Shown: positions 8,807-18,476, counted from the stretch's first letter. The stretch is DNA of 64,000 nt from Phenylobacterium sp. RIFCSPHIGHO2_01_FULL_69_31 (GCF_001824475.1 NZ_MHXN01000032.1:113259-177258), one strand, 5' to 3'. Notes: a model not told the origin generated them from the letters alone. A program made the numbers and translations.

Positions 8807-10915
8807 TCAACGCTTGGCCGTCAACGCCTTCGGCGCGGACTTGACCGGCGCGCCGTCCGCCTGCGCTTCTCCCAGCAACGCTGCGCAGTTGGCGTCCTTC
8901 GCCAGGCCCGGGTCGATGAACGGCAGGATCGCGGCCAGAGGCGACAGCAATGACCCCAGGGTCACCGCCGCCCCGCCCTGGGCGATGGCCGACCCAGGCT
9001 CGACGCCAAGCTTGGGCGCCATCAGTGGTCCCTTGATCGTGACGGGCATCAGCACACGGACCAGGCGGAACTTCTTATCCTGGCCGCGCAAGCGCAGGTC
9101 CATCCGCTCCGCGCCAAGGTTCACCGAGCCCTTGCCGGTCACGAGCACCGGCCCCGTGTCGAAGACGATGTTGTTGGCCCGCATCACCCCGTCGCGGGTC
9201 TCGAATTGCGCCACGGCGCAGCGGATCGGCGTGGTGTCCTTCTTGTTCAGAAGTCCCAGCCCCTTGACGACGTTGACGCCCATCAGTTCGGCGAACGCCT
9301 TGCGGATCTCCCCGCCCGGCGCCACGACCATAACCTCCCCGTCGGCGCTGGCGAACGCCTTGTGAACGCTGTTGCCTTCCCCCGTCAGCCTGGCGCGGCC
9401 CACGAGCGAGCCCGTCAGAGCCGGCGCACCCTGGAACTGGACCGGTATCAGGGTCTCGATGCGTGAATTCGTCAGCCGCAGGTCGAGATCGGTCACCGGC
9501 GTGGCCTTGCGGGCGTCGAGGTTGACGTGCCCGCTGACCTGGCCGCGTGGCAGATCCAGCTTCAGGGGCTGGGCCCGCAGCAGCCCGCCCTCGAGGCGCA
9601 CCCGCACCGAACCGGAGTTCAGCTTCACCGGCGTGTCGCGGATCGAGACGGCGCGGTAGCTCACATCCGCGTCCATGGCCCGGATCCGGCTGACGTCCAG
9701 CGGCGCGTCCGGCAGCAGCCGCTGCTGCGCGGTCATGGTGCGCGCGATGGCGGCCTGCTCCGGCGAGATGGTTTCGCCAGGCCCCACCTTCGGCGCCGCG
9801 CCGAAGAGCGCGCCCAGGTCGTCCCAGTCCAGGCTTTGGGAGCTGAGGTCGGCTTTCAGGAACGGGCGCTCGCGGCCGGTATCGACCGAGACGTCGCCCG
9901 ACAGGTCGCTGTCACCCACCCGGCCGCCCAGGTTGTCGATCTTCCATACCAGGCCGTCGCGCGAGAGACGCCCGCGCAGGCTGTACGGCGGAGTGTTGGG
10001 CAGGGCGACGCCCGTCAGCGGGAAGAGCTGGGCCATGTCGGGCCCGCGGGCCGTGGCGTTCATATAGAAGCGGCCCATGTCGAAGGGCTTTGGCACCGCG
10101 CCACGAGCGGTGATGTAGGTCTGACCCGCCCGTAGGTCCACATCGAAAGGATACGGCTTGTCGCGCTCGATATTCAGCAGCGGCCCGCCGACCACGTCGG
10201 CGCGGAACGGGGCGCCATTGATCGTGCCGCGGCCGGTCAGTTCGAACCCACGATTGTCGGCGCCCAGCCGTTCGCGGGCGTTGATCGTGCCCTGGAAACG
10301 AATGTCACGCTGGGCGTCTAGGTACTTGAGCTGGCCATCCCGGATGACGAAGCGCTGGACCGGCGGCAGGTTCATAGGCGCCTTCGCCCGGCCGTCCGAG
10401 AAGTCCCAGTTCTTGCGGCCCTTCGCGTCGGCCAACAGGCTGAAGTTGGGCCGCTCCACCGCCAGCACCCGGATGTCGGCCTTGCCCCACAGCAGCGGCA
10501 CGAGCCGGACGCGGACCCGCAGGCGGTCGATGGTGCCCATCTTCCCCTGCCCAGCCCAGGCCGGATTGGCGATGGAGATCCCGTCGACCGTGGCGCTGGG
10601 CCGCCAGGACCAGAGATTGACGTTCAGGTCCCCCGCGATGGTCACCTCGCGGTGCATCCGCGCCGAGGCGATGCGCTCCAGCGGCCCACGGAACCAGTTC
10701 CAGTCCCAGATGAGGATGAGTATGGCGATCGCGAGCGCCAGGACGGCCAGGATCCCGCCGGTCCATCCCAGGGCCTTCTTCGTCGGCGGAGTTAGCTTCG
10801 GGGGCGTGAGCCGCGGATGCGACAGCCGCTCCCGCAGGGGTCGGCGTGCGCCCGGCTGGGGGCGCGCCTTGCTCCCGCGGCGCGGCGGGGCGGAGGGAAC
10901 GGGTTGCTGGCTCAC
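8807..10915 (-). CDS. AsmA family protein
   Basis: A 702-residue protein with a Pro/Arg-rich cytoplasmic N-terminus (about 1-45), one membrane anchor (about 52-72) and a long beta-rich periplasmic part. The segment WFRGPLERIASARMHREVTI just after the anchor, and the C-terminal repeat of strand-Gly-strand modules, are typical of AsmA/TamB-type proteins, which form bridging grooves for lipid movement between inner and outer membranes or influence outer-membrane assembly. The first codon is GTG at 10915 without a clear Shine-Dalgarno, so the exact start is uncertain. The sugar transferase lies 43 bp upstream on the same strand. Confidence 0.85.
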   Translation of the reverse strand: MSQQPVPSAPPRRGSKARPQPGARRPLRERLSHPRLTPPKLTPPTKKALGWTGGILAVLALAIAILILIWDWNWFRGPLERIASARMHREVTIAGDLNVNLWSWRPSATVDGISIANPAWAGQGKMGTIDRLRVRVRLVPLLWGKADIRVLAVERPNFSLLADAKGRKNWDFSDGRAKAPMNLPPVQRFVIRDGQLKYLDAQRDIRFQGTINARERLGADNRGFELTGRGTINGAPFRADVVGGPLLNIERDKPYPFDVDLRAGQTYITARGAVPKPFDMGRFYMNATARGPDMAQLFPLTGVALPNTPPYSLRGRLSRDGLVWKIDNLGGRVGDSDLSGDVSVDTGRERPFLKADLSSQSLDWDDLGALFGAAPKVGPGETISPEQAAIARTMTAQQRLLPDAPLDVSRIRAMDADVSYRAVSIRDTPVKLNSGSVRVRLEGGLLRAQPLKLDLPRGQVSGHVNLDARKATPVTDLDLRLTNSRIETLIPVQFQGAPALTGSLVGRARLTGEGNSVHKAFASADGEVMVVAPGGEIRKAFAELMGVNVVKGLGLLNKKDTTPIRCAVAQFETRDGVMRANNIVFDTGPVLVTGKGSVNLGAERMDLRLRGQDKKFRLVRVLMPVTIKGPLMAPKLGVEPGSAIAQGGAAVTLGSLLSPLAAILPFIDPGLAKDANCAALLGEAQADGAPVKSAPKALTAKR

Positions 10916-10958
10916 GGGCGCTTCAACGCGCCGCGCTCCGGTCCGTTTCGCCGAAAAT

Positions 10959-11522
10959 CTAGTGACTTACGCCACGCGCCGTCAGCGCGGCCCGCGCGGT
11001 GGCCAGGATGATCGCCAGGTCGAAGCCGAACGACTGCCGCTCCAGGTACTCGCGGTCCAGCTTCACCTTTTCCGGAATCGGCAGCTCGTCGCGGCCGTTC
11101 ACCTGCGCCCAGCCGGTGACCCCGGGGCGCAGGCGTTCGACACCCGACTGCGTGCGCAGTTCGATGAGGTCGTACTGGTTGAACAGCGCGGGCCTCGGCC
11201 CCACCAGGCTCATGTCGCCGACCAGAACGCTCCAGAGCTGCGGCAGCTCGTCCAGGCTGGACTTGCGCAGAAAGCGGCCCAGGGGCGTGACCCAACGGCC
11301 CGGGTCCTCCAGCAGGTGCGTGGCGACGTCCGGCGTGTCGGTCCGCATGGAGCGGAACTTCGGCATGACGAATTCGCGGTTGTGCTGGCCAACGCGTCGG
11401 GACCAGTGGATGGCCGGGCCGGGGCTGGTCATCCGGACCGCGAGGCCGAGCGCCAGCAGGACCGGCCAGCCTATGGCCAGCCCGGCCAGCGCCACCACAA
11501 TATCGAAAGCCCGCTTCGCCAC
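10959..11522 (-). CDS. Sugar transferase (undecaprenyl-phosphate phosphoglycosyltransferase, short form)
   Basis: A 187-residue monotopic phosphoglycosyltransferase domain of the WcaJ/PglC/EpsL class. It shows an N-terminal re-entrant membrane helix (FDIVVALAGLAIGWPVLLAL), FRSMRTD near residue 57, the RKSSLDELPQLW catalytic region and VGPRPAL near 107, then PGVTGWAQVNGRDE near 135. It transfers a sugar phosphate from a nucleotide sugar to undecaprenyl phosphate, the first step of exopolysaccharide or O-antigen synthesis. The start is GTG. No other polysaccharide gene is nearby, so it looks like an orphan initiating enzyme. Confidence 0.88.
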   Translation of the reverse strand: MAKRAFDIVVALAGLAIGWPVLLALGLAVRMTSPGPAIHWSRRVGQHNREFVMPKFRSMRTDTPDVATHLLEDPGRWVTPLGRFLRKSSLDELPQLWSVLVGDMSLVGPRPALFNQYDLIELRTQSGVERLRPGVTGWAQVNGRDELPIPEKVKLDREYLERQSFGFDLAIILATARAALTARGVSH

Positions 11523-11559
11523 CCGCCGTTGTTAGCGTCCGGCGGGCCGCCGCGCCACG

Positions 11560-12084
11560 TCAGGCTTCGGTGGAAGGCGCCTTCTTGCCCCGAGGCTTGA
11601 GGGCGGGCTCGCTGCCGACGGGAGCCGGCTCCTCGATCACGGGCTCGGGGGCGGCTTCGAGCACCGGCTCGGCGGCCGGTTCGAACGGGGCGGGGTCGGC
11701 GATGAGCTCCGGTCCCGGGTCGATCGCCGGCGCTGCGGCGGACTCCATCAGCGGGCTGATCGGCGCGGCTTCGCCGCCGACGGCCAGGGGCGCGGCCTCA
11801 AGCAGCGCGTCGCCGGCATCTTCCAGGACCTGCTCGGTCGCTTCGACCAGCGCCTCGACGACCTCGACGGCGGGTTCGAACAGCGGCTCGGGCGTGGGCA
11901 GCGCCTTCGCGGCGCCCATCAGCGCTTCGAGGTTCACGGGGCGGGCCCACTGGGTCATCCACCAATAGGCCAGCCCGCCGGCGGCGGCAGCCCCGAAGTA
12001 GCTCCAGAGCGGCGAGGCCACGCCGACCAGAAGCGCCGGGCTCACGCGGGGTTGCGGGATTTCGGGAAGGTCGAAGGACGCCAT
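11560..12084 (-). CDS. Ala/Pro/Glu-rich membrane-anchored protein, unknown function
   Basis: A 174-residue protein when started at the ATG at 12084, which has AAGGAA 7 nt upstream; the frame extends 50 codons further but that part overlaps the intergenic hairpin and lacks a ribosome site. One hydrophobic segment (about residues 20-40, ending near YWWMTQW) is followed by a long Ala/Glu/Pro low-complexity region with repeated EPAAEPV-type units and a basic C-terminus (KPRGKKAP). No family recognised. It follows rlmJ on the same strand after about 70 bp. Confidence 0.6.
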   Translation of the reverse strand: MASFDLPEIPQPRVSPALLVGVASPLWSYFGAAAAGGLAYWWMTQWARPVNLEALMGAAKALPTPEPLFEPAVEVVEALVEATEQVLEDAGDALLEAAPLAVGGEAAPISPLMESAAAPAIDPGPELIADPAPFEPAAEPVLEAAPEPVIEEPAPVGSEPALKPRGKKAPSTEA

Positions 12085-12139
12085 GGAAGAGTTCCTTGCG
12101 GCACGGAATTGTGCGCCGCAACATAACACCTGCCGTGGC

Positions 12140-12153
12140 TTCGCAGTTGCGAA
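12140..12153. repeat. Short inverted repeat after rlmJ
   Basis: TTCGCA-gt-TGCGAA lies directly after the rlmJ stop codon and about 55 bp upstream of the next gene on the minus strand. It could be a small hairpin at the rlmJ 3' end or an operator for the downstream gene. No T-tract. Confidence 0.3.
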
Positions 12154-12154
12154 A

Positions 12155-12982
12155 CTATTGTGGCGAAAGGCGGTAGACCCGGGCGCTCCCGCCGGCGCCC
12201 AAGACTTGCGCGGTCCAGCCGCAGATGGCGGCAAGCGGCGCGGTGAGGTCGGAGCCGCCCATCACCACCAGGGCGCAACCGTTCATCTTCATCGGGTCGT
12301 TGAGCGGCCGCATGCGGGTCTCGGCCACCACCATCGGGGCGTCGACCTCGTCCTCGAGGTCGCGGAGGAAGCTGTCGAGGGTCTCCAGGTCCTTGATGGG
12401 CAGCCAGACCAGCGCCTGGGCGTCGGCGTTTTTCCGCCGCAGCGCAGCCAGGGTCTCCACGATCCGCTGGTAGTCGTCGGGCTTCTCGAACGGCGGATCG
12501 ATCAGCACGAGGACCCGCCCGGCCCGGGGGCACTCCGCCACCGCCGCCGCGTAGCCATCCTGGTTCAGGGTGCGGATGTTCTGGCGTCCCCGCAGCGCCA
12601 CGCGCAGCGCATCGTGCTCGTCGGCCCGGAGCTCGCAGGCGATGTAGCGGTCGGCGGGCCGCAGCGCGTCCGCGATCAACCAGGGCGAGCCCGGGTAGCG
12701 CCGAACGCCGCCGTCGGCGTTGAGGCCCCTCACCGCCTGGATGAGGGGCGCAAACTCGGCTGGGGCGTCCTTCGCGTCCATCAGGCGCACGACCCCAGCT
12801 TCCGCTTCCCCCGACTTCTTCGCCTCGCCGCCAGCCAGGTCGTAGAGCCCGCGTCCCGCGTGGGTGTCGATCACGGTCAGCGGCGGGCCCTTGACCGTCA
12901 GGTCCGCCAGGAAGCGCAGCAGTCCGGCATGCTTCACCAGGTCGGCGAAGTTCCCGGCGTGGAAGGCGTGGCGATAGTTCAA
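12155..12982 (-). CDS. rlmJ: 23S rRNA (adenine(2030)-N6)-methyltransferase RlmJ
   Basis: A 275-residue SAM-dependent methyltransferase of the RlmJ family. The N-terminus MNYRHAFHAGNFADLVKH is diagnostic, followed by the SAM-binding DTHAGRGLYDL near residue 40 and the N6-adenine-methylase motif DPPFEKPDDY near 165. The length matches the family. It methylates adenine 2030 of 23S rRNA in the large subunit. It is divergent from topoisomerase IB across about 70 bp. Confidence 0.95.
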   Translation of the reverse strand: MNYRHAFHAGNFADLVKHAGLLRFLADLTVKGPPLTVIDTHAGRGLYDLAGGEAKKSGEAEAGVVRLMDAKDAPAEFAPLIQAVRGLNADGGVRRYPGSPWLIADALRPADRYIACELRADEHDALRVALRGRQNIRTLNQDGYAAAVAECPRAGRVLVLIDPPFEKPDDYQRIVETLAALRRKNADAQALVWLPIKDLETLDSFLRDLEDEVDAPMVVAETRMRPLNDPMKMNGCALVVMGGSDLTAPLAAICGWTAQVLGAGGSARVYRLSPQ

Positions 12983-13053
12983 GGCGATCCGGGGGTTGAG
13001 GGAGGAACCGGCGTGGCCATACCACGTTGCCGCAGCTCCGGTGGAGGGCTGGG

Positions 13054-14064
13054 ATGCCGAAGGACATGAACGAAACGCCGGTCCCCGCGGGACTGACCTA
13101 CGTCACCGACCAGGACCCGGGCCTGCGCCGCAAGCCCGCGCGCGCAAACGGCTTCAACTACGTCGACCCGGACGGCAAGCCGGTCTCGGACGAGAAGACC
13201 CTGGACCGCATCCGCGCGCTCGCGATCCCGCCGGCCTGGACGGACGTGTGGATCTGTCCGCGGGCCAACGGCCACATCCAGGCCACCGGTCGCGACGCGC
13301 GGGGACGCAAGCAGTATCGCTATCACGCCCGCTGGCAGGCCGAGCGCGGCGCAGGCAAGTACGACCGCCTGCTCGCCTTCGGCCGGGCGCTGCCTCGCCT
13401 GCGCAAGCGGGTGGAGGAGGACCTCGCCCGCCGCGGCCTGCCCCGCGAGAAGGTGCTCGCCGCCGTGATCCGCGTCATGGAGATGACCCTCATCCGGGTG
13501 GGCAACGAAGAATACGCCAAGACCAACAAGAGCTTCGGCCTGACGACCCTGCGCGATCGCCACGCCAAGGTGAGGACGACGGGGGCGGTGTTCGAGTTCA
13601 AGGGCAAGAGCGGCAAGGTCCACCAGACCCGCTTCAACGACCGCCGCCTGGCTCGGGTCGTCAAGGCCTGCCAGGATCTGCCGGGGCAGCGCCTGTTCCA
13701 ATACCTCGACGAGGACGGCCAGCGCCGAGCAGTCGAGAGCGCCGACGTCAACGCATACATCCGCGAGGCCCTGGGCGACGACTTCTCGGCCAAGGACTTC
13801 CGAACCTGGGCCGGCACCGTCGCGGCGGCCCGCGCCCTCACCATGCCGGAGTGCGCCGACCTGTCGGCGGCCAAACGCAACGTAAACACCTGCGTGAAGG
13901 CCGTGGCCGGCCTCCTCGGGAACACCGCGGCGGTGGCCCGCAGCGCCTACATCCACCCCGCCATCCTGGACGCGTACGCCGAAGGCAATCTCGACCTGAA
14001 GCCGGGCAAGGAGGAGCGCGCGTTCGAGCTCGCGGTACTCCGGTTCCTGGAGGCGGCGCGCTGA
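13054..14064 (+). CDS. DNA topoisomerase IB (poxvirus-like)
   Basis: A 336-residue type IB topoisomerase. The start at 13054 was chosen because GGAGG sits 6 nt upstream; an earlier codon at 13027 is less likely. The N-terminal domain carries DEKTLDRIRALAIPPAW and GRDARGRKQYRYH. The catalytic domain has IRVGNEEYAKTNKSFGLTTL, the KDFRTWAGT arginine region and the nucleophile Tyr in RSAYIHP near residue 300. These are all features of the bacterial/poxviral enzyme that relaxes supercoils through a 3'-phosphotyrosine intermediate. It stands alone, divergent from rlmJ. Confidence 0.93.
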   Translation: MPKDMNETPVPAGLTYVTDQDPGLRRKPARANGFNYVDPDGKPVSDEKTLDRIRALAIPPAWTDVWICPRANGHIQATGRDARGRKQYRYHARWQAERGAGKYDRLLAFGRALPRLRKRVEEDLARRGLPREKVLAAVIRVMEMTLIRVGNEEYAKTNKSFGLTTLRDRHAKVRTTGAVFEFKGKSGKVHQTRFNDRRLARVVKACQDLPGQRLFQYLDEDGQRRAVESADVNAYIREALGDDFSAKDFRTWAGTVAAARALTMPECADLSAAKRNVNTCVKAVAGLLGNTAAVARSAYIHPAILDAYAEGNLDLKPGKEERAFELAVLRFLEAAR

Positions 14065-14151
14065 CGCTGCGGCAGTCTCGCCGCCCTCGGCAACCATGGC
14101 TATGGTGATCGCCGATAAGGCGCGGGCGAACCGCGCTGTCGGAGGATACTC

Positions 14152-15366
14152 ATGCTCGCCCCGCGCCTGCGCTTCGGCGCCTTCATCGCGCCCTTCCACC
14201 CGGTGGAAGAGAACCCCACCCTCGCCCTGGAACGCGACCTGGAGCTGGTCCAGCACATGGACGCCCTGGGTTTCGAGGAAGCCTGGTTCGGAGAGCACCA
14301 CTCGGCCGGCTACGAGCTGATCGCGAGCCCCGAGGTCTTCATCGCCTTCGCCGCCGAACGGACGAAGCACATCCGGCTGGGCACGGGCGTCTCGTCCCTG
14401 CCCTACCACCATCCGCTGATGCTGGCCGACCGGATCAACCAGCTCGACCACATGACCCGTGGCCGGATGATGTTCGGCGTCGGCCCGGGCGCCCTGATCT
14501 CGGACGCCCGCATGATGGGCATTCCGCCGGATAAGCAGCGCGACCGCATGGACGAGGCGCTGGAGGTGATCGTCCGCCTGCTGCGGGGCGAGGAAGTCAC
14601 CCACAAGTCCGACTGGTTCGAGCTCTGGCAGGCCCGCCTGCAGATGACGCCCTACTCCCGGCCCTCGGTGGAGATCGCCGTGGCCAGCCAGGTCTCGCCC
14701 ACCGGCGCCCGCGCGGCCGGACGGCACGGGCTCGGCCTGTTGTCGTTGGGGGCCACCGGCACGGCGGCCTTTAACGCCCTGGCCTCCAACTGGCACATCG
14801 CCACCGAGATGGCCGGCGACCACGGTAAGACCATGGACCGTTCGGCCTGGCGTCTCGTCGGCCCGATGCACATCGCTCCCACCCGCGAGCAGGCCATGGA
14901 AGAGTGCCGGTTCGGCCTGGACAAGTGGATCTACTACTTCCGCGAGATCGCCAACCTGCCGGTGGTCCCCGAGGGCCCCGATCCGGTGAAGGCGCTGGTC
15001 GAGAGCGGCACGGCCATCATCGGCACGCCGGACGATGCGGCCGCCCGCATCCAGCAGTTGGTCGACCAGAGCGGCGGCTTCGGCGCCTTCCTGCTGATGG
15101 ACCACAACTGGGCGCCTTGGGAGGCCAAGAAGCGCAGTTACGAGCTCTTCGCCCGCTATGTCGCGCCGCGGTTCCAGCAGCTCAACGACAACCGCGAGGC
15201 CTCCATCGCCTGGGTTGGCGGGAACAAGGCGGAGTTCACGGGCCAGACCATGGCCGCCATGGGCGCCCGCATCGCCCAGCACATCGCCGAGAAGGGCGCG
15301 GCCGACATCCGCCCGGAGCTCGCCGCCCTGGTCGGAGCTGCGACGCCACCGGCCAAGGGCGAGTGA
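14152..15366 (+). CDS. LLM class flavin-dependent oxidoreductase
   Basis: A 404-residue luciferase-like monooxygenase fold protein. Typical motifs are RFGAFIAPFHPVEENP at the N-terminus, GFEEAWFGEHHSAGYE near residue 45, LGTGVSSLPYHHP near 80, and the MFGVGPGALISDA flavin-site region near 110. GGAGG precedes the ATG by 6 nt. Such enzymes use reduced FMN and oxygen to oxidise small organic molecules, including alkanal and alkanesulfonate type substrates; the substrate here is unknown. It is monocistronic and converges on an alpha/beta hydrolase gene. Confidence 0.88.
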   Translation: MLAPRLRFGAFIAPFHPVEENPTLALERDLELVQHMDALGFEEAWFGEHHSAGYELIASPEVFIAFAAERTKHIRLGTGVSSLPYHHPLMLADRINQLDHMTRGRMMFGVGPGALISDARMMGIPPDKQRDRMDEALEVIVRLLRGEEVTHKSDWFELWQARLQMTPYSRPSVEIAVASQVSPTGARAAGRHGLGLLSLGATGTAAFNALASNWHIATEMAGDHGKTMDRSAWRLVGPMHIAPTREQAMEECRFGLDKWIYYFREIANLPVVPEGPDPVKALVESGTAIIGTPDDAAARIQQLVDQSGGFGAFLLMDHNWAPWEAKKRSYELFARYVAPRFQQLNDNREASIAWVGGNKAEFTGQTMAAMGARIAQHIAEKGAADIRPELAALVGAATPPAKGE

Positions 15367-15373
15367 CCCCCGC

Positions 15374-16321
15374 CTAAGGCGACGTCGTGCCCAGGAAGGC
15401 CGTGATCGCGTTCAGGGTCTCGTCGAAGCGGCCGGCCAGCGCATGGCCGCCGGTGGAGAAGACCAGGGCGCGGCCGTCCGGCGCTAGCCGGGCGATCTCG
15501 CGGGCCCGGGCGGCGGTCCCGAACCTGTCGTCCTCTGCGCTGATCGCGAGCAGCGGGCAGTCGACCTCTCCGATGGGATAGGCCCTGCGGCCCGCCGCCG
15601 TCTCGATGTCGAACCGCATCCCGGCGCTGCGCGCGCGGATCGGCAGCAGGTGGTCCAGCACCTGCTGCACGCGGGCCTGCTCCTGCGCGGATGCGCTCCG
15701 CACGACGGCGGCGTCCGTGCCGAGCATCATCTCGCTCAACGCCCCGGGCGCGACGGGCGTCGCCTTGAGCAGCGCCCAGGCCACGAAGTCCGACTTGAAC
15801 ATCGCGTCCGCCAAGGGGCCGCCGCGGATCTTGGTCCCCTCCGGCAGGAAATCGGCCGGAACCAGCAGGATGACCGCCCGGCATCGATCCGGGTGGCGCG
15901 CGGCGAACTGCAGCGCCGACCAGGCGCCAGCGGAGATGGAGACCACCGCCGCCTTCTCCACGCCGAGCCGGTCCAACAGCTCGACATAGGCGTCGGCCTG
16001 CATCTCCGTCGTGAGCGCCGACGGCAGATCCGAGCGCAGGTAGCCGAACCGAGAGGGTGCGATGACTTGATAGCCCCGCGTCGTGAGGGCGCCGGTCATG
16101 TCCAGCGCCTGGTCGAAGCCGCCGGCCGCACCGTGGATGGCGAGGACGGCCGGCCCGGTCCCCGCCACCGCGTATTCCAGCCGCCCGTGCGAGGTCGGCA
16201 TGATCTCGCTGCGCCCCGCGAGCCGATCCTGCGCCGCCGATAGATCGTGGCGGAAGGCGGCGAAGATCGCGGCGCCACCGATCGCCAGCACGGCCAGCGC
16301 GGCATAGAAGGAACGGCGCAT
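15374..16321 (-). CDS. Alpha/beta hydrolase, membrane-anchored or secreted
   Basis: A 315-residue alpha/beta hydrolase with an N-terminal hydrophobic segment (about residues 5-22), either a signal peptide or an anchor. The oxyanion region is AIHGAAGGFD near residue 60. The nucleophile Ser lies in SISAGAWS near 130 (S-x-S-x-G), the acid in SAEDDRFG near 265, and the catalytic His in STGGHALAG near 292. The substrate is unknown; the fold covers esterases, lipases and C-C hydrolases. It starts about 85 bp downstream of the TonB receptor gene's stop region on the same strand. Confidence 0.8.
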   Translation of the reverse strand: MRRSFYAALAVLAIGGAAIFAAFRHDLSAAQDRLAGRSEIMPTSHGRLEYAVAGTGPAVLAIHGAAGGFDQALDMTGALTTRGYQVIAPSRFGYLRSDLPSALTTEMQADAYVELLDRLGVEKAAVVSISAGAWSALQFAARHPDRCRAVILLVPADFLPEGTKIRGGPLADAMFKSDFVAWALLKATPVAPGALSEMMLGTDAAVVRSASAQEQARVQQVLDHLLPIRARSAGMRFDIETAAGRRAYPIGEVDCPLLAISAEDDRFGTAARAREIARLAPDGRALVFSTGGHALAGRFDETLNAITAFLGTTSP

Positions 16322-16406
16322 GGTGCTGCGATCCCCGCGTCAGAGGTCACCAGCTTCGCAGCCGGGCCGCCATCCCGCCTTGATCCATCTCACCCGCCGG
16401 CGCGCG

Positions 16407-18413
16407 TCAGCGCCGGTAGCTGAACCCGATCCGGAGGGTCTGGGGCGCGGAATAGCTCTCGACCCCGTCCGCCGTCTCGCCCACCTCGATGGTCTCGTCG
16501 AACAGGTTCTCGGCGGCCAGGTAGACCTCGGCGTGTTCCGCGATCCGCCAGGCGGCCCGCGCGTCGACCTGCAACCCGGCGGAGAGCCGACGGCTGTTCA
16601 GGTCGTCTTCCCACCGGGCGCTCTCGTATCGGACGTCGCCGCTCAGCGTCAGGGCTTCCAGCGGCTGGAAGCGCAGCCCCCCGGTGATCGTCCATTTCGG
16701 CGTCTGGGCCGGGCGGAGCCCCGTGAGCTGCGGCGTGGCGGTTCCGCCATCCACCTCGGCGTCGGTATAGGCCGCTGCGGCGCGCCACCCGAAGGCGGCG
16801 CCGATATCGCCCGACGCCTCGCCTTCCAGCCCCCAGGCCTCGATCTCGCCGGCGTTGCGGCGCTGGCGCAGGGTTCCGCCGGCGGGCACGAAGCCGGCCA
16901 CCGGGAAGGTCCCCGGCCCGGCGCCAATCGTCACGTTGGCGATAGGGTCCTTGAGCAGGTTGTAGAACGCGCCTGCCGACCAGCGGACCGACGCCGCGGT
17001 CCCGCCAAGGCCCGCCTCGATCCCCTGCAGCGTCTCCGGCTTCAGCGTCGGGTTCGCCTCGGTGATGTCATTGCCCACCCGGAACGGCCGGTGCAGCTCG
17101 TTCAGGGTCGGGGCGCGGAAACCCGCGTAGGCCGCGGCTCGCAGGTGGAGGTCGTCGCTGAACGCATAGCGCACCCCCACGCGGCCGGTGGGCGTCGTGT
17201 CCGAGCGGTTCGGCGAGGCCTGGTCCAGCGTGACCGCGCCCGTGGCCGTGTCGCGCTCGATGCGGACGGCGTCGTAGGCGCGCGAGCGGTCCAGCCGCAC
17301 GCCGCCGGTGAGCAGCCACGGCCCTTGGTCGAGCGCCGCCTCGACATAGGCGCCGGCCACCAGGGTCTTGCCGCCGGCCTCGCGCTCGCGGGTGAAAGCT
17401 CCGTTCATGAACCGGAACCGCTCGTGCTCGGTCCCGTCCGCCAGGCGCACGTCTGCGCCCACTTCCCAGTTGAGCGGCCCCTGCCGACCCTGCCAGGCGG
17501 CGTTCAGGCCGTAGCCGGTGGCGGGGGTGTTGTACTGGTCGTTGGCCGGCGTCGTGGCGACCCGGCCCGCCGCGACCGCCACCGAACTGTTCTCCAGGTC
17601 GCTCTTGCGCACCCAGCCTTGCAGCCGCCAGCCGCCGACGCCCTCGGTCGCAGGCTGCGCCAGAGTGACTGCGGCCGACATCCCTGTGCTGTTCGATCGC
17701 GCGCCGCGCAGGCCCGCCTCCTGGTTCACCTGGAAGGCCGATAGACGAACCGCCGCCTGCACGTCCCCGAGTTCGCGCTGCAACCGCACCGCCACCGAGG
17801 CGTCGTCGAGGCGGAGGCGCGTGTCGGCGGCCCCGCGCCGGGCGCCGCGCACGGCATAGTACCCGTCCGTCCTGGAGCCCGCCGCCGTCACCAGAACACC
17901 TGGGGCGCCGGCCACCACGGCGGCGCGGTAGCTGCCACGCTCCCCGGCCGAGACATCGAAACTTGCCAGGCCTTCAGGCGTGGCCCGCTCCTCCAGCGCC
18001 ACGACGCCGGTCAGGGCGCCCGCGCCATAAGGGCCGGCCCCCGCCCCCCGCACGACGGTGGCGCTCTCGATCCCCTCGGACGGCAGGCCGCTCCAGATCA
18101 CCCAGCCGCCGAACGGATCGTTCTGCGGCGCGCCGTCGAGGGTCACCAGCGCCCGGCCGGCGCCGGAGGGCGCGATGGCGCGAAGCGACAGGCCCTGGGT
18201 CGTCGGATTGGCGGCGCCCGAGCCGGTGCGGCGGAACAGCGAGACGCCCGGAGCGCTCTTCAGCGCCTCGTCCAGGCGCGGCTCGCCTCGGAGGGCCTCC
18301 GGCGCAATGCGGATGGCGCTGAACGCGGCTTCCCCGCCCAGCGGCGCGAGCCGGGGCGGATGGACGACCACGATCTCGACTTCCGGAGCCGGGGGCGGCG
18401 GGATATCGGGCAT
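16407..18413 (-). CDS. TonB-dependent outer-membrane receptor (BtuB/siderophore type)
   Basis: About 668 residues from the ATG at 18413. A plug domain (residues 20-150) has the LDEALKSAPGVSLFRRTG and GLSLRAIAPSG segments and the VRGAGAGPYGAGALTG motif, followed by a 22-strand barrel pattern ending in the C-terminal aromatic signal RIGFSYRR. It imports a scarce ligand across the outer membrane using TonB energy; vitamin B12, metal chelates or siderophores are typical for this size. From this start no clean signal peptide is seen: the frame continues upstream as an Ala/Pro-rich stretch but without a start codon before it enters the divergent SDR gene. The N-terminus therefore needs care. Confidence 0.8.
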   Translation of the reverse strand: MPDIPPPPAPEVEIVVVHPPRLAPLGGEAAFSAIRIAPEALRGEPRLDEALKSAPGVSLFRRTGSGAANPTTQGLSLRAIAPSGAGRALVTLDGAPQNDPFGGWVIWSGLPSEGIESATVVRGAGAGPYGAGALTGVVALEERATPEGLASFDVSAGERGSYRAAVVAGAPGVLVTAAGSRTDGYYAVRGARRGAADTRLRLDDASVAVRLQRELGDVQAAVRLSAFQVNQEAGLRGARSNSTGMSAAVTLAQPATEGVGGWRLQGWVRKSDLENSSVAVAAGRVATTPANDQYNTPATGYGLNAAWQGRQGPLNWEVGADVRLADGTEHERFRFMNGAFTREREAGGKTLVAGAYVEAALDQGPWLLTGGVRLDRSRAYDAVRIERDTATGAVTLDQASPNRSDTTPTGRVGVRYAFSDDLHLRAAAYAGFRAPTLNELHRPFRVGNDITEANPTLKPETLQGIEAGLGGTAASVRWSAGAFYNLLKDPIANVTIGAGPGTFPVAGFVPAGGTLRQRRNAGEIEAWGLEGEASGDIGAAFGWRAAAAYTDAEVDGGTATPQLTGLRPAQTPKWTITGGLRFQPLEALTLSGDVRYESARWEDDLNSRRLSAGLQVDARAAWRIAEHAEVYLAAENLFDETIEVGETADGVESYSAPQTLRIGFSYRR

Positions 18414-18476
18414 GCTGGCTCGTCTGGCTGGTGCGGCAGGCGCCGCGAGGGCTAATGAGGCGGGATGGAGAGCGCA

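Noticed and set aside
12979-15282. A 767-codon minus-strand frame across topoisomerase IB and the LLM monooxygenase.
   Set aside because: Antisense shadow of two well-supported genes; no domain signature and no ribosome site.
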